A DNA stretch of 51,370 bases. It comes from YC2-FULL-38-9 sp964629635 (GTDB taxonomy: Bacteria; Patescibacteriota; Microgenomatia; UBA1406; GWC2-37-13). Made by a program: the position numbers and the translations under genes. The stretch is from contig CAZVQS010000003.1 in the NCBI GenBank assembly GCA_964629635.1, forward strand, positions 1 through 51,370, given 5' to 3'. Position 1 is the first letter of the stretch. Each line of letters begins with the position of its first letter. Under the pieces are notes generated by a model. The model was not told the origin of the DNA, searched no databases, and saw only the letters and a program-made list of their open reading frames with translations. This document shows positions 30,353 through 38,005 of the stretch, piece after piece.

Positions 30353-31243
30353 ATGCTTCCCGTACTTCTCGACCTCAAATTCGTGAAAATCTATACGATG
30401 GGCGTGTTTCTCGTGCTGGCGTTTTTCTGGGCCAGTTTTGTCCTGTGGCGCCTCATCCGCCTGAGCTCCTACAAGGAGGAGGACGTGTTTGATGGTCTTT
30501 TTAACAGCCTGCTCGGCGGCCTGTTCCTCGGACGCCTCGTATACGTCATGCTGAATTTCAAGGATTTCGGATTCAACCTGCTCAAATTTCTTCTGGTAAA
30601 CGGATATCCGGGTTTTTCCTTTTACGGGATGCTTGCGGGTTTTCTTATTACGCTCTCCGTCTGGTCCATGATGAGAAAGGAGCGGTTCGCAGAACTGGTC
30701 GATTACTTCGTGCCGTCGGCGTTTCTTGCGATGGGGATCGGAAAACTGGGGAGTTTTTTCTCTGGCGGGGAAGTGGGTACCCGCACCAGGCTGTTTATTT
30801 CCGCAAAATATGCCAACATGGACGGCATGCGTCATCTGACGCCGCTTTACGAAAGCATTCTGTTTCTCCTTTTCGCATATGCCGCTTACCGGATCCTTTT
30901 CGAGATACGCAAGGACCGGCTGAAAAAGGGTTTCAACTTTTCGTTTCTCCTTTGGGCGCAGGCTCTCGTGTATTTTGTATTTGACAACATGAAACAATAT
31001 CATCTATACTTCCTCAATTACAGTTTCAATCAGGTTGTTTCATTCGTCTTGCTCTTGACATTTAGTTTTTATTTTGTGTATTATTTCAGAAGCCTGATTG
31101 TCCAGAAAGCGAGAGGATTTAAAAATTACGTATTTGAATATGTCAAAAAGTCTACCGAAAACGTTCGTCACAAGCCAGAAAAAACTGATAGAGGAAGAGC
31201 AGAAAAAAATACTCCTCCAGATAGAAAACCTGAAAAAAGATGA
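30353..31243 (+). CDS. Lgt-like membrane protein (prolipoprotein diacylglyceryl transferase family, diverged)
   Basis: 296 residues with about seven hydrophobic helices. Landmarks of Lgt are recognisable but changed: GFSFYGMLAG stands where Lgt has the FHGGLLG motif, so the key histidine is tyrosine; GKLGSFFSGGEVGT stands for GR.GNF.N.E.yG, keeping the glutamate but with lysine for the arginine and serine for asparagine; HLTPLYES matches HPtqLYE. Lgt attaches diacylglycerol to lipobox cysteines, and a lipobox protein is encoded at 4979, so this may be the local Lgt despite the changes, or a relative with another role. The start at 30353 follows the hairpin leader. The basic C-terminal tail overlaps the DksA-like gene by 104 nt in another frame. 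Confidence 0.7.
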   Translation: MLPVLLDLKFVKIYTMGVFLVLAFFWASFVLWRLIRLSSYKEEDVFDGLFNSLLGGLFLGRLVYVMLNFKDFGFNLLKFLLVNGYPGFSFYGMLAGFLITLSVWSMMRKERFAELVDYFVPSAFLAMGIGKLGSFFSGGEVGTRTRLFISAKYANMDGMRHLTPLYESILFLLFAYAAYRILFEIRKDRLKKGFNFSFLLWAQALVYFVFDNMKQYHLYFLNYSFNQVVSFVLLLTFSFYFVYYFRSLIVQKARGFKNYVFEYVKKSTENVRHKPEKTDRGRAEKNTPPDRKPEKR

Positions 31244-31505
31244 TCCGTTTTCCGATCCCGACCATGCGTCCGACAACGCGGCCGTTGACACCGACGTGCG
31301 CGAACAGGTAGGCCATGACACGGTTGAGGCGGAAATCCGCGACCTCCAGAAACGGCTTGTCGACCTCAAAAACGCTTATCTTCGCATCCAGAAGGGCCGA
31401 TACGGCGTCTGCGAGAAGTGCAACAACATCATTCCGCAGGTACGGATGGAACTGGTGCCGGAAGCCCGCTACTGCATCGACTGCGAAAAGAAAATGAGGA
31501 GATAA
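31140..31505 (+). CDS. DksA/TraR-type zinc-finger protein
   Basis: 121 residues: an N-terminal coiled-coil (about 5-85, rich in E, K and L, with HASDNAAVDTD and EIRDLQKRLVDLKNAY) and a C-terminal C4 zinc finger formed by CEKC and CIDC. This is the DksA/TraR/YocK plan, whose members bind RNA polymerase through the secondary channel or have related stress roles. The acidic pair at the coiled-coil tip is not obviously conserved. The ATG at 31140 lies inside the 3' end of the Lgt-like gene; no later start exists, because the coiled-coil would be lost, so the 104-nt overlap seems genuine. Confidence 0.82.
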   Translation: MSKSLPKTFVTSQKKLIEEEQKKILLQIENLKKDDPFSDPDHASDNAAVDTDVREQVGHDTVEAEIRDLQKRLVDLKNAYLRIQKGRYGVCEKCNNIIPQVRMELVPEARYCIDCEKKMRR

Positions 31506-31536
31506 AGGGGAGTGCGCTTTGCTATACTGAAGTATT

Positions 31537-33264
31537 ATGAGCGATATCCCGTCCTCGTTCTTTTTCAATTTCGCACTGTACCTCCTCATCCCCTTTACGT
31601 TTGCCATTTTCCTTAAAAAAAACAGGATATCCCCCATTATCGGTTACATGATCGGCGGAATGGTATTGGGCAACTTCTTCGAAGGGCTCATTTCGCATGA
31701 AATAATCAACAACTTCGCGTATTTCGGCATCGTATTCCTCATGTTCACGCTCGGCCTTGAAATACAGTTTGGTCAGATGGTTGCTTTGAAGAAATACATT
31801 ATCATGGCGGGATCCCTCCAAATGCTCATAACGGTCGCGGTTGTATGGATCCTGTCCCTCTTTTTCGGATTCACGCTCGTGCAGTCACTGCTTATCGGCA
31901 TCGCGCTTTCCTCATCTTCCACGTCCCTGGTCGCCAAGATAATCCAGGACAGGGGAGAGGAGGGTTCGTTCCACGGTGAGCTGGCGATCGGGATACTCAT
32001 GTTCCAGGACCTTGCGTTCGTGCCGTTTGTCATCATCTTCAACTCGATAACTTCAAACACCGTTTCGTTTATGGAGATATCGAAAAACATCCTGATCGAC
32101 ATGGTCACGTCCTCACTTATCCTCTGGTTTGCCTATTATTTCGGAAACAAAATTGCACCTCTCATTTTCAACCGGATCGCAAAGACTTCCCGCGAACTTT
32201 TGAACCTGTTCATTATCCTCTTCATATTCGTCGTGGCGTATATTTCAACCCTCCTCAACATACCGGTCCTTATCAGCATGTTCGTCGCGGGCATCCTTAT
32301 TTCCCAGACGCTTGAACATTACCACATATTCTCCCAGATACGGCCCCTGAGGGATCTTTTGTCGGTCATATTCTTCATTTATATCGGTACGAGTATCAAG
32401 ATCGGTTCCGTCGGGTTTGTTTTGCCCCAGATCCTCCTTTTCGGAGTGATCGTGATGGTTTCAAAAGCACTCATCCTCCTTTTCATATTCCTTTTCATGC
32501 GGTTCCATTCGAAGCTCGCGTTTTACCTTTCCCTGTTCCTTTTCCAAATCGACGAGGACGCGTTCATCCTTATGTCCCTTGCCTATGCCAACGGCATATT
32601 TTCGGAGGAGCAGTATCTGTTTATCGTAAGCGTCGTCATGCTCAGTTTTCTCCTGACGCCCTTCCTTATCGGCAACAAGGAAAAGCTTTACCGCATGGTC
32701 AAGTCTTTCATCAGCTCTTACATACCGTTTCTTCATATGTTCATCAAACACCGCGTGGACAAGAATTTGTCGCCGATTGACACCCTTGAGATACGAAATC
32801 ACGTGATACTGTGCGGGTACGGCCGGATCGGATCATACGTGGGGCGGGCGCTCATGCTTTCGAACGTTCCGTTCGTGGCGATCGACTACAATTTCCAGAC
32901 GGTCGAAAAAGCGAAGCGGGACGGGGTGAATATCATTTACGGCGATCCGACGGACATCGATATCCTCGATTACGCGGAAGCGGAGCATGCGGTTGCCGTC
33001 GTGACAGCGCTGCCTGACCGGTTTTCCCAGGAGACGATCATACTGAATGCGCGAAAACTCAACAAGAACCTGCTCATCATCGGCCGCGCGCACCGCAAGA
33101 AGGACCATAAACGCATGAAGGACATGGGAGTCAAAGTGGTGATACAGCCGGAGTTTGAGGCATCCCTTTCTATCATCAAGAAACTTTTGCTCCTCAAACG
33201 CATCCCCAAAGAAGACATCATACAAAAACTCCATTACTTCAAGTTGGAGCAGGAGGGGATATGA
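31537..33264 (+). CDS. KefB/CPA2-type cation:proton antiporter with TrkA-N domain
   Basis: 575 residues. Residues 1-390 form about 12 hydrophobic helices of the Na+/H+ exchanger (CPA2) fold, with MFTLGLEIQFGQM and MFQDLAFVPF resembling the Kef F-x-x-G-L-E and QD signatures. Residues about 415-560 are a Rossmann RCK (TrkA-N) domain: VILCGYGRIGSYVGRAL, then AIDYN and YGDPTDIDIL. The protein probably exchanges K+ or Na+ for H+ and is gated by a nucleotide. TATACT (31523-31528) lies 8 nt upstream of the ATG. The following gene overlaps by 4 nt. Confidence 0.9.
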   Translation: MSDIPSSFFFNFALYLLIPFTFAIFLKKNRISPIIGYMIGGMVLGNFFEGLISHEIINNFAYFGIVFLMFTLGLEIQFGQMVALKKYIIMAGSLQMLITVAVVWILSLFFGFTLVQSLLIGIALSSSSTSLVAKIIQDRGEEGSFHGELAIGILMFQDLAFVPFVIIFNSITSNTVSFMEISKNILIDMVTSSLILWFAYYFGNKIAPLIFNRIAKTSRELLNLFIILFIFVVAYISTLLNIPVLISMFVAGILISQTLEHYHIFSQIRPLRDLLSVIFFIYIGTSIKIGSVGFVLPQILLFGVIVMVSKALILLFIFLFMRFHSKLAFYLSLFLFQIDEDAFILMSLAYANGIFSEEQYLFIVSVVMLSFLLTPFLIGNKEKLYRMVKSFISSYIPFLHMFIKHRVDKNLSPIDTLEIRNHVILCGYGRIGSYVGRALMLSNVPFVAIDYNFQTVEKAKRDGVNIIYGDPTDIDILDYAEAEHAVAVVTALPDRFSQETIILNARKLNKNLLIIGRAHRKKDHKRMKDMGVKVVIQPEFEASLSIIKKLLLLKRIPKEDIIQKLHYFKLEQEGI

Positions 33265-34187
33265 GGAGGTCGCCGGGCAAAACGTTCGCGGTACGCAAGG
33301 ACCGCATGCACCTTCTTCTGTTTGCGGCGCCCGTCTTTGCGGTTTTGTGCATCGTCGTATTCAACCAGCTGAAATCCTCATTGTTTTTCACGGCCAAGGA
33401 CCGGGTGAACGTGGTGTTCTACGGCAAACAGACCGTTTACTTTTCCCTCGGCAAAACGGACGGCGTCCATTACTACATATCCTTTTATCCGGACATCAAG
33501 GTGAAGGTCCCGGGCGGGTACGGGAACTACCGGGTGGGGGGCTTGGGTAAGCTGGCGTATCTTGAAAAAAAGAACGAAATCATTCCCCGGACGTTTTCCG
33601 TGACAACGGCCTCAACCGTCGACCGGTTTTTCCACGATCCGGGCACGGAAATATATTACGGCAAGGAAGAGGCAGGGGAGAGCGGTCTTGTTCTGCCCGG
33701 ATTGGGTACGATGCTTTTTGCACCGTCCGACTGCAATCCGTTTGACCGGCTGTTTCTCGCATTGCGGTTTATGGGCAAACGCAAAAACCAGTTTTCCGAA
33801 ATCGATTACACCTCAAGCCTGGGGACCGATGAGGAATTTTTCCAGGACAAGGAATTCGTACGGCAGTACCAGGGTTTCCTGTACAATCGGCTCTACCGGG
33901 ATGAGGCGCGGACCGTGCAGATCTACTACCGTTCAAGCTACAATACGGCGTTTTTCCTGTCGAAAATAATTGAGGGGGATGGTATCAGGGTTTCGGACCT
34001 TGCTGAAAAACCGGACATGACGGGGAACGGGAAGCCTTGCGAAGTGGTTGAGGATGCGCAGCGCTTTTCCTCAAGCGCGCAGGCGCTTGCCCGGTATTTC
34101 GGGTGCGACCTCGCGAAAGGGGAAACCGAAAGCTCTGATATAATTATGAAATTGGGGAATCTCGAAGACGTTTGGGAGATCCTCTGA
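33261..34187 (+). CDS. Single-pass envelope protein, possibly with LytR_C-like domain
   Basis: 308 residues. A basic N terminus and one membrane helix (about 17-37) are followed by a large extracytoplasmic part. The last 50-60 residues (CEVVEDAQRFSSSAQALARYFGCDL, then SSDIIMKLG; given here in two pieces) have the strand-helix-strand shape of the LytR C-terminal domain found in many envelope proteins of candidate-phylum bacteria. The central region has no family I recognise and lacks the LytR-CpsA-Psr catalytic residues as far as I can see. It overlaps the antiporter gene by 4 nt (ATGA), so both are probably made together. Confidence 0.6.
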   Translation: MRRSPGKTFAVRKDRMHLLLFAAPVFAVLCIVVFNQLKSSLFFTAKDRVNVVFYGKQTVYFSLGKTDGVHYYISFYPDIKVKVPGGYGNYRVGGLGKLAYLEKKNEIIPRTFSVTTASTVDRFFHDPGTEIYYGKEEAGESGLVLPGLGTMLFAPSDCNPFDRLFLALRFMGKRKNQFSEIDYTSSLGTDEEFFQDKEFVRQYQGFLYNRLYRDEARTVQIYYRSSYNTAFFLSKIIEGDGIRVSDLAEKPDMTGNGKPCEVVEDAQRFSSSAQALARYFGCDLAKGETESSDIIMKLGNLEDVWEIL

Positions 34188-34193
34188 ACACCT

Positions 34194-34382
34194 ATGTTTA
34201 TAGCGGTATTCGGTGTCATTTTGGTCATTTCATTCGTATGGGCCCTTGTTTCCATGAAGGACATGGGAGTTCCCGAGGAGATAGCGAAACTCATCAACGT
34301 CAGGAGAATCAAGGGAACGATCGTTTTTTTCAAGGACAAGAAGGTCAAGCATTATTCCTCATCGTCAAGATCGTCCGAGTGA
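34194..34382 (+). CDS. Small single-pass membrane protein
   Basis: 62 residues. One hydrophobic helix (residues 2-20), then a basic amphipathic region (PEEIAKLINVRRIKG) and a serine-rich end. The gene starts 6 nt after the envelope protein gene, on the same strand, and its last 31 nt overlap the end of the convergent TPR gene. The function is unknown. Close spacing and the credible helix support it; the short length leaves doubt. Confidence 0.55.
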   Translation: MFIAVFGVILVISFVWALVSMKDMGVPEEIAKLINVRRIKGTIVFFKDKKVKHYSSSSRSSE

Positions 34383-35152
34383 ATGTCAATGAGAAGCTCC
34401 TTGTCGTCGGTTGACGGTGTTTCGTTCACCATCTTTTCCCAGGCGTCCATGTGCTCTTCCTGCTCTTCGGCCCCTTCTGCTTCCTCCTTATCCTCATTCA
34501 CCGTGCTTTCGTCGAGTTTTTTCTGGATGTTCTGGGGAAATGAGATCTGGTGCATGACCGTGCGGCCTTTTTTTTCTTCCTTGATGAACACGATTACGCG
34601 GGTAAGGGTGGACTCCTTCACGTAGGTGACGTATTCGCTTTTTGCCTTGATGAAGAATATGATCCGGCGCGACAGGTCGTCCGGAAGGGTGCCGATGTAT
34701 TCGCCGTTTGAGGTGCGCACTTCCACCCGCCGCTTTTTTTCCTTGAGGCATACCTGCTGTCCGATGGTAAGTACAGCCAGGACATTCTTCTGTCCGAGGT
34801 TGGTGAGCGCCACCATTTTCGTTTTTCCGGCCGTCTCGATAAAGAGGTCGGGGTCGAACGCTACCTGGCCGTTGGTGTGTTTCGATACCTTTTCGTTTTC
34901 CAGTACGCTGATGCGTTCAAGGTTCTGCAGAGCCACGCTGTTTTTCGGCTGGAGTCGCAGCGCTTTTGAATAGAATTTTTTCGCTTTCACGATATCTTTC
35001 TGCTGGAGGTAAATGAAGCCGAGACGCAGGTATGCGGACTCGTTTTTCGTATCAAGTTTGATAATCTCGTTGTTGAGGCGGATGGCGTCTTCCCACCGGA
35101 GGTTGATCGCAGCGTCAACTGCATGCTGTTCAAGCAGCTCGATATCGTTCAT
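34352..35152 (-). CDS. TPR-repeat protein with acidic tail
   Basis: 266 residues. Residues about 5-80 form two tetratricopeptide repeats (AAINLRWEDAIRLNNEII and AYLRLGFIYLQQKDIVKAKK, with the usual A, G, Y and A positions). The centre (about 105-170) is beta-rich and contains VCLKEKKRRVEVRTSNGEYIG, perhaps a small beta-barrel of HIRAN or SH3-like type. The last 45 residues are strongly acidic (EEAEGAEEQEEH and DDLDDEE). It probably serves protein-protein contacts. TATACT lies about 10 nt before the ATG, and no Shine-Dalgarno is present. Confidence 0.7.
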   Translation of the reverse strand: MNDIELLEQHAVDAAINLRWEDAIRLNNEIIKLDTKNESAYLRLGFIYLQQKDIVKAKKFYSKALRLQPKNSVALQNLERISVLENEKVSKHTNGQVAFDPDLFIETAGKTKMVALTNLGQKNVLAVLTIGQQVCLKEKKRRVEVRTSNGEYIGTLPDDLSRRIIFFIKAKSEYVTYVKESTLTRVIVFIKEEKKGRTVMHQISFPQNIQKKLDESTVNEDKEEAEGAEEQEEHMDAWEKMVNETPSTDDKELLIDIHSDDLDDEE

Positions 35153-35328
35153 AGGATATAACAGTATATTTCATTTTCGAGGAAAGTCAAGTATAATTAA
35201 GTCCGGTGTTACAAGGGTGTAAAATAGGAGAAAAGACAGTTTTTAGGGCTTTGGAGTAACCCGAAAAATTACCAATTCCGCAAGCCCCGAATGAAGCGCG
35301 GGGGATACGGGAACGGGCAAACAATACT
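35153..35328 (+). promoter_or_regulatory. Leader region of yebC
   Basis: Two -10-like boxes face right: TATAAT (35191-35196) and TAAAAT (35220-35225). Between the latter and the ATG at 35329, GGGCTT (about 35247) pairs with AAGCCC (about 35282) around a GTAA/TTAC inner stem, and CCCCG pairs with CGGGG just downstream. No T run follows, so this is a folded leader rather than a terminator. An isolated leader of about 100 nt is unusual for this window. Confidence 0.45.
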
Positions 35329-36072
35329 ATGGCAGGACATTCGAAGTGGAAGAACATTAAGCGCAAAAAGGAAGCGAACGACAAAGTAAAGGGAGCGGCA
35401 TTCTCAAAGCTCTCGCGGATAATAACGCTTGCGGTCGTGGAGGGTGGGAATATTCCCGATCCCGATCATAATTTCAAATTGAGGCTTGCCATCGATAAGG
35501 CGCGCAGTCTCAACATGCCGAAAGAAAATATCGCACGTGCGATAGAGAAGGCGAAGGGTGCGGATAAGAACCTCATCAGGGAAATCATGTATGAGGGTTT
35601 TGCGCCCTATGGCGTTGCGATGCTTATCCATACCACGAGCGATAACGCCAACCGGACCGTTTCCGAAGTAAAGAACCTCATCGAGATGCACGGGGGAAAG
35701 ATGGGGGGCCAGGGCTCCGTATCATACCTTTTCCAGAAGTGCGGTTTGGTTGAATTTGAAGCCCAGGAAAATACTGAGGACCGGGTGATGGCGTTTGCCG
35801 AAGCCATGAATGCTCTCGATATCGATCGGGTGGGGGACACGTATTACGTATACGTGCCGTTTGACAGTTTCGGCAGGGTAAAGGACAGCCTGGAAGGGAT
35901 GAAGGCAAAATCGACCGAGATCGATTACAGGCCCACGACGACCGTTATGATAGAGGACGACAAGAACGCGAGGCGGATACTGGCGATTATTGAAGCGCTT
36001 GAGGAGCTTGATGACGTGCAGCGCGTGTTTTCCAACCTTGAGGTTCCCGACTCGTTTGACGTTGCAGCCTAA
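35329..36072 (+). CDS. yebC: YebC/PmpR family regulatory or translation factor
   Basis: 247 residues, the usual family length. It opens with the family hallmark MAGHSKWKNIKRKKEANDK, followed by KLSRIITLAVVEGG and MPKENIARAIEKAKG. Domain 2 has EIMYEGFAPYGVAMLIHTTSDN and domain 3 ends in ALEELDDVQRVFSNLEVPD. YebC proteins have been described as DNA-binding regulators and, more recently, as translation factors that relieve stalling at proline stretches. It precedes a membrane protein by 3 nt. No ruvABC genes are adjacent, unlike in many bacteria. Confidence 0.95.
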   Translation: MAGHSKWKNIKRKKEANDKVKGAAFSKLSRIITLAVVEGGNIPDPDHNFKLRLAIDKARSLNMPKENIARAIEKAKGADKNLIREIMYEGFAPYGVAMLIHTTSDNANRTVSEVKNLIEMHGGKMGGQGSVSYLFQKCGLVEFEAQENTEDRVMAFAEAMNALDIDRVGDTYYVYVPFDSFGRVKDSLEGMKAKSTEIDYRPTTTVMIEDDKNARRILAIIEALEELDDVQRVFSNLEVPDSFDVAA

Positions 36073-36075
36073 TAT

Positions 36076-36873
36076 ATGTATACGAGAATAATCAAGCTTT
36101 TTAGCGGGATAGAGAAGCGGGCACGTTTTATAATCAGCGCCGTCATACTTTCCGTACTTCTTCTGATATCCACCTTTTTCTTTTTCGACAAATCCTGGTT
36201 TTTCATACCTCTTTTCATAGCGGTTACCTATGCGTTGACGTTTTTCTCGATCCTTGAGGGTATCGAAAAAGTGGAATGGTTCACTCTGTTTCTCATGCCC
36301 GTCCTTGTCACGGTTTCGTTTTACCTGTTCTATTTCCTTTTCCCCGTGCGCTGGCTGACGCGCATTCCCTTCATCATGTTCTATGCGGTATCCATATATG
36401 CCTCGTTTCTCGTCTCCAACATCTTCAACGTGGGAGTGGAGAAGAGCCTGCAGCTCTACCGGGCGGCATTCTCGGTCAACTACTTCTACCAGACGCTCAT
36501 CGTGTTTCTTTTCGCCAATCTTATCCTTTCCCTCAAGCTCAATTTCCTATTAAGTTCTCTTCTGTTTTTCGTGCTCGGCATCGCGATCGCCATCCAGCTT
36601 TTCTGGAGCATCAAGCTCGAACTCACGCTTGAACGGCAGGTTCTCGCATTCGGCTTGTTTGTCGGATATGTCCTGTTCCAGGTGAGCCTGGTCATGTCGT
36701 TTCTTCCCGTACAGGAGACGATAAATGCCCTTTTTCTTTCGGCTGTTTTCTACAGCATCGGGGGACTTACGTATCTTTTCCTGGATTCCCGCCTGTTCAA
36801 GGAAACGGTACGCGAATATGTGTTTGTCCTCGGGTTCCTCATTATGATTATCGCACTTACCGTCAACTGGTAA
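36076..36873 (+). CDS. Multi-pass membrane protein of unknown function
   Basis: 265 residues with about eight hydrophobic helices covering nearly the whole length; loops are short and carry few charged residues (GIEKRARF at the start, EKVEW near 57, SIKLELTLERQ near 185). I see no catalytic motif. It starts 3 nt after yebC and should be co-transcribed with it. Proteins of this kind beside yebC occur as hypothetical genes in small genomes. Function cannot be inferred beyond an integral membrane location. Confidence 0.75.
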   Translation: MYTRIIKLFSGIEKRARFIISAVILSVLLLISTFFFFDKSWFFIPLFIAVTYALTFFSILEGIEKVEWFTLFLMPVLVTVSFYLFYFLFPVRWLTRIPFIMFYAVSIYASFLVSNIFNVGVEKSLQLYRAAFSVNYFYQTLIVFLFANLILSLKLNFLLSSLLFFVLGIAIAIQLFWSIKLELTLERQVLAFGLFVGYVLFQVSLVMSFLPVQETINALFLSAVFYSIGGLTYLFLDSRLFKETVREYVFVLGFLIMIIALTVNW

Positions 36874-36927
36874 GCCTGCGGTTTTGAAGGGCATCCCCAG
36901 AGTGGAGGAGAGGGGAGAAGGGTAGTT

Positions 36928-37020
36928 CACGTCCGTGAAGAATATAACCTATAGTAAAATAGCCCATAGTATTATAGGATAAAATTACTATAGGACTAAT
37001 ATTACACGTTCGTGAAGGAT
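36928..37020. repeat. Two palindromic operator-like sites flanking an AT-rich inverted repeat
   Basis: TTCACG-TC-CGTGAA (36926-36939) and CACG-TT-CGTG (37005-37014) are related palindromes whose CACGT starts lie exactly 77 nt apart; CACGTYCGTGAAGRAT is common to both. Between them is AT-rich DNA with a perfect 10-bp inverted repeat, CCTATAGTAA (36948-36957) and TTACTATAGG (36985-36994). It resembles a regulator-bound or origin-like site; no regulator gene is adjacent. Confidence 0.6.
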
Positions 37021-37074
37021 TCGAACCGCTTGCATAGGTATCCTTACCGTACTCTTACACGCCGGGGGGATATC

Positions 37075-37437
37075 AGCCTCAAAAATAAAACATTGGACCG
37101 TAATGACGCTCTCTTCTCTCAACGGTATATTGTGGATAACTTGGGAAAAACAGCCTCAAAATATAGTTATAGAGTGTTATTACGCTCTAAACCAGCATCC
37201 TCACTACTGCCGGCCGTGCGGTAATCAGCCTCAAATTTGAGAGAATAGAAGGATACGGCAATCCAAACATATGAACATTCCCGGGTTTGTTTTCAAATGT
37301 AGCCTCAGAAATATTAATATGTACTGATGTGACGCTCTAAACTTCCTTTTGTTCTCCCGTATACTCTGGCAAGTATATCCGCAAGCTGCCGTTTTAGCCT
37401 CAAAAATAGATGTTTAGAGTATATGGAGAGCCTAAAC
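37075..37437. repeat. Array of five 41-42 nt degenerate repeat units
   Basis: Five units start with AGCCTCA at 37075, 37152, 37227, 37301 and 37396 and end 41-42 nt later; four end in AAAC, three carry ACGCTCT near the end, and most have AAAAAT after the start. Units are separated by 35, 34, 32 and 53 nt of unrelated sequence, so the period is 74-77 nt with one interval of 95. The middle of each unit is poorly conserved. The geometry recalls a CRISPR array, but the degenerate core and the absence of cas genes argue against an active one. Confidence 0.6.
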
Positions 37438-37943
37438 TAAAACATAATCCGGACAGACCGGAAAAGAGGTGCGAGAGGGGTCGAATGTTGCGCATTATCC
37501 GCGAATTACCGGTGAGTACCAATGGTGTATCGGTGCGGATATGCACCGGTAATGAGAGAGGGAGGGACGGCTTGCTTCTCCTTATGGAATATATCCCCGT
37601 AAAAGCCGCCTGCGCGGTTTTCGGGAAATTGCATACATATCCGGTACAGGGAAGAAGGACATATAACGTCGTAAATTGTATCTTTTACGACGTCAGCCAG
37701 CCTCGGAAAGAGAGGAGTGGTGTTTGTCTGCTAATACAATTAATTGCAAATTACCCGATAATTATTTGCGGATTCCTGTTTGAATCAGGAATTGTCCCCG
37801 TTTTTATACCCCTTATCTTCCCCCAAACCGCCGGCATGCCAAAAATCCGGCTTTTGATGGTTTTAGGCTGTTATGACGCGGTTTTAACCGGTTTCCCCTT
37901 CCCTACCCGACATGCTTGACCGAAGAAGTGGTTGGTGTTTAGC
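37438..37943. other. Non-coding stretch with strong inverted repeats
   Basis: No credible gene is present. It contains ATTACCGGTG/CACCGGTAAT (37505-37514/37544-37553), ACGTCGTAAA/TTTACGACGT (37666-37675/37684-37693) and ATTCCTG/CAGGAAT (around 37772-37792), all perfect. The hairpins suggest structured RNA or protein-binding sites. An open frame at 37410-37919 crosses all of them and is judged spurious. Confidence 0.55.
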
Positions 37944-37972
37944 TTGACAGAATAGTTTATTTCTGCAATAGT
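37944..37972 (+). promoter_or_regulatory. Promoter of the small cysteine-rich protein gene
   Basis: TTGACA (37944-37949), 17 nt, AATAGT (37967-37972). Transcription would begin about 27 nt before the ATG at 38006. No Shine-Dalgarno is visible. Confidence 0.65.
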
Positions 37973-38005
37973 GTAACTATTACCTTTATTTATTAATATC
38001 CAACT

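Noticed and set aside
7331..30354. Shared 14-mer GCATGCGGCCTTAT at 7331-7344 and 30341-30354, near two leaders
   Set aside because: A few 14-nt matches are expected by chance in 51 kb; the surrounding structures differ.
37005..37075. tRNA remnant (GGTTCGAATCC on the minus strand, a T-loop-like sequence)
   Set aside because: The flanking bases do not form a T stem, and no anticodon or acceptor arm is found.
37075..37437. Active CRISPR array
   Set aside because: Repeat-like units share only their ends; the central part of each differs strongly. No cas gene is in the window. Reported as a repeat array only.
37075..37437. Integron attC sites
   Set aside because: Unit ends do not fit the complementary RYYYAAC/GTTRRRY core sites, no cassette genes lie between units and no integrase is present.
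37410..37919. Open reading frame of 169 codons on the plus strand
   Set aside because: It crosses three perfect inverted repeats and the last array unit, has no recognisable domain, no start signal and an amino-acid mix unlike the neighbouring genes.
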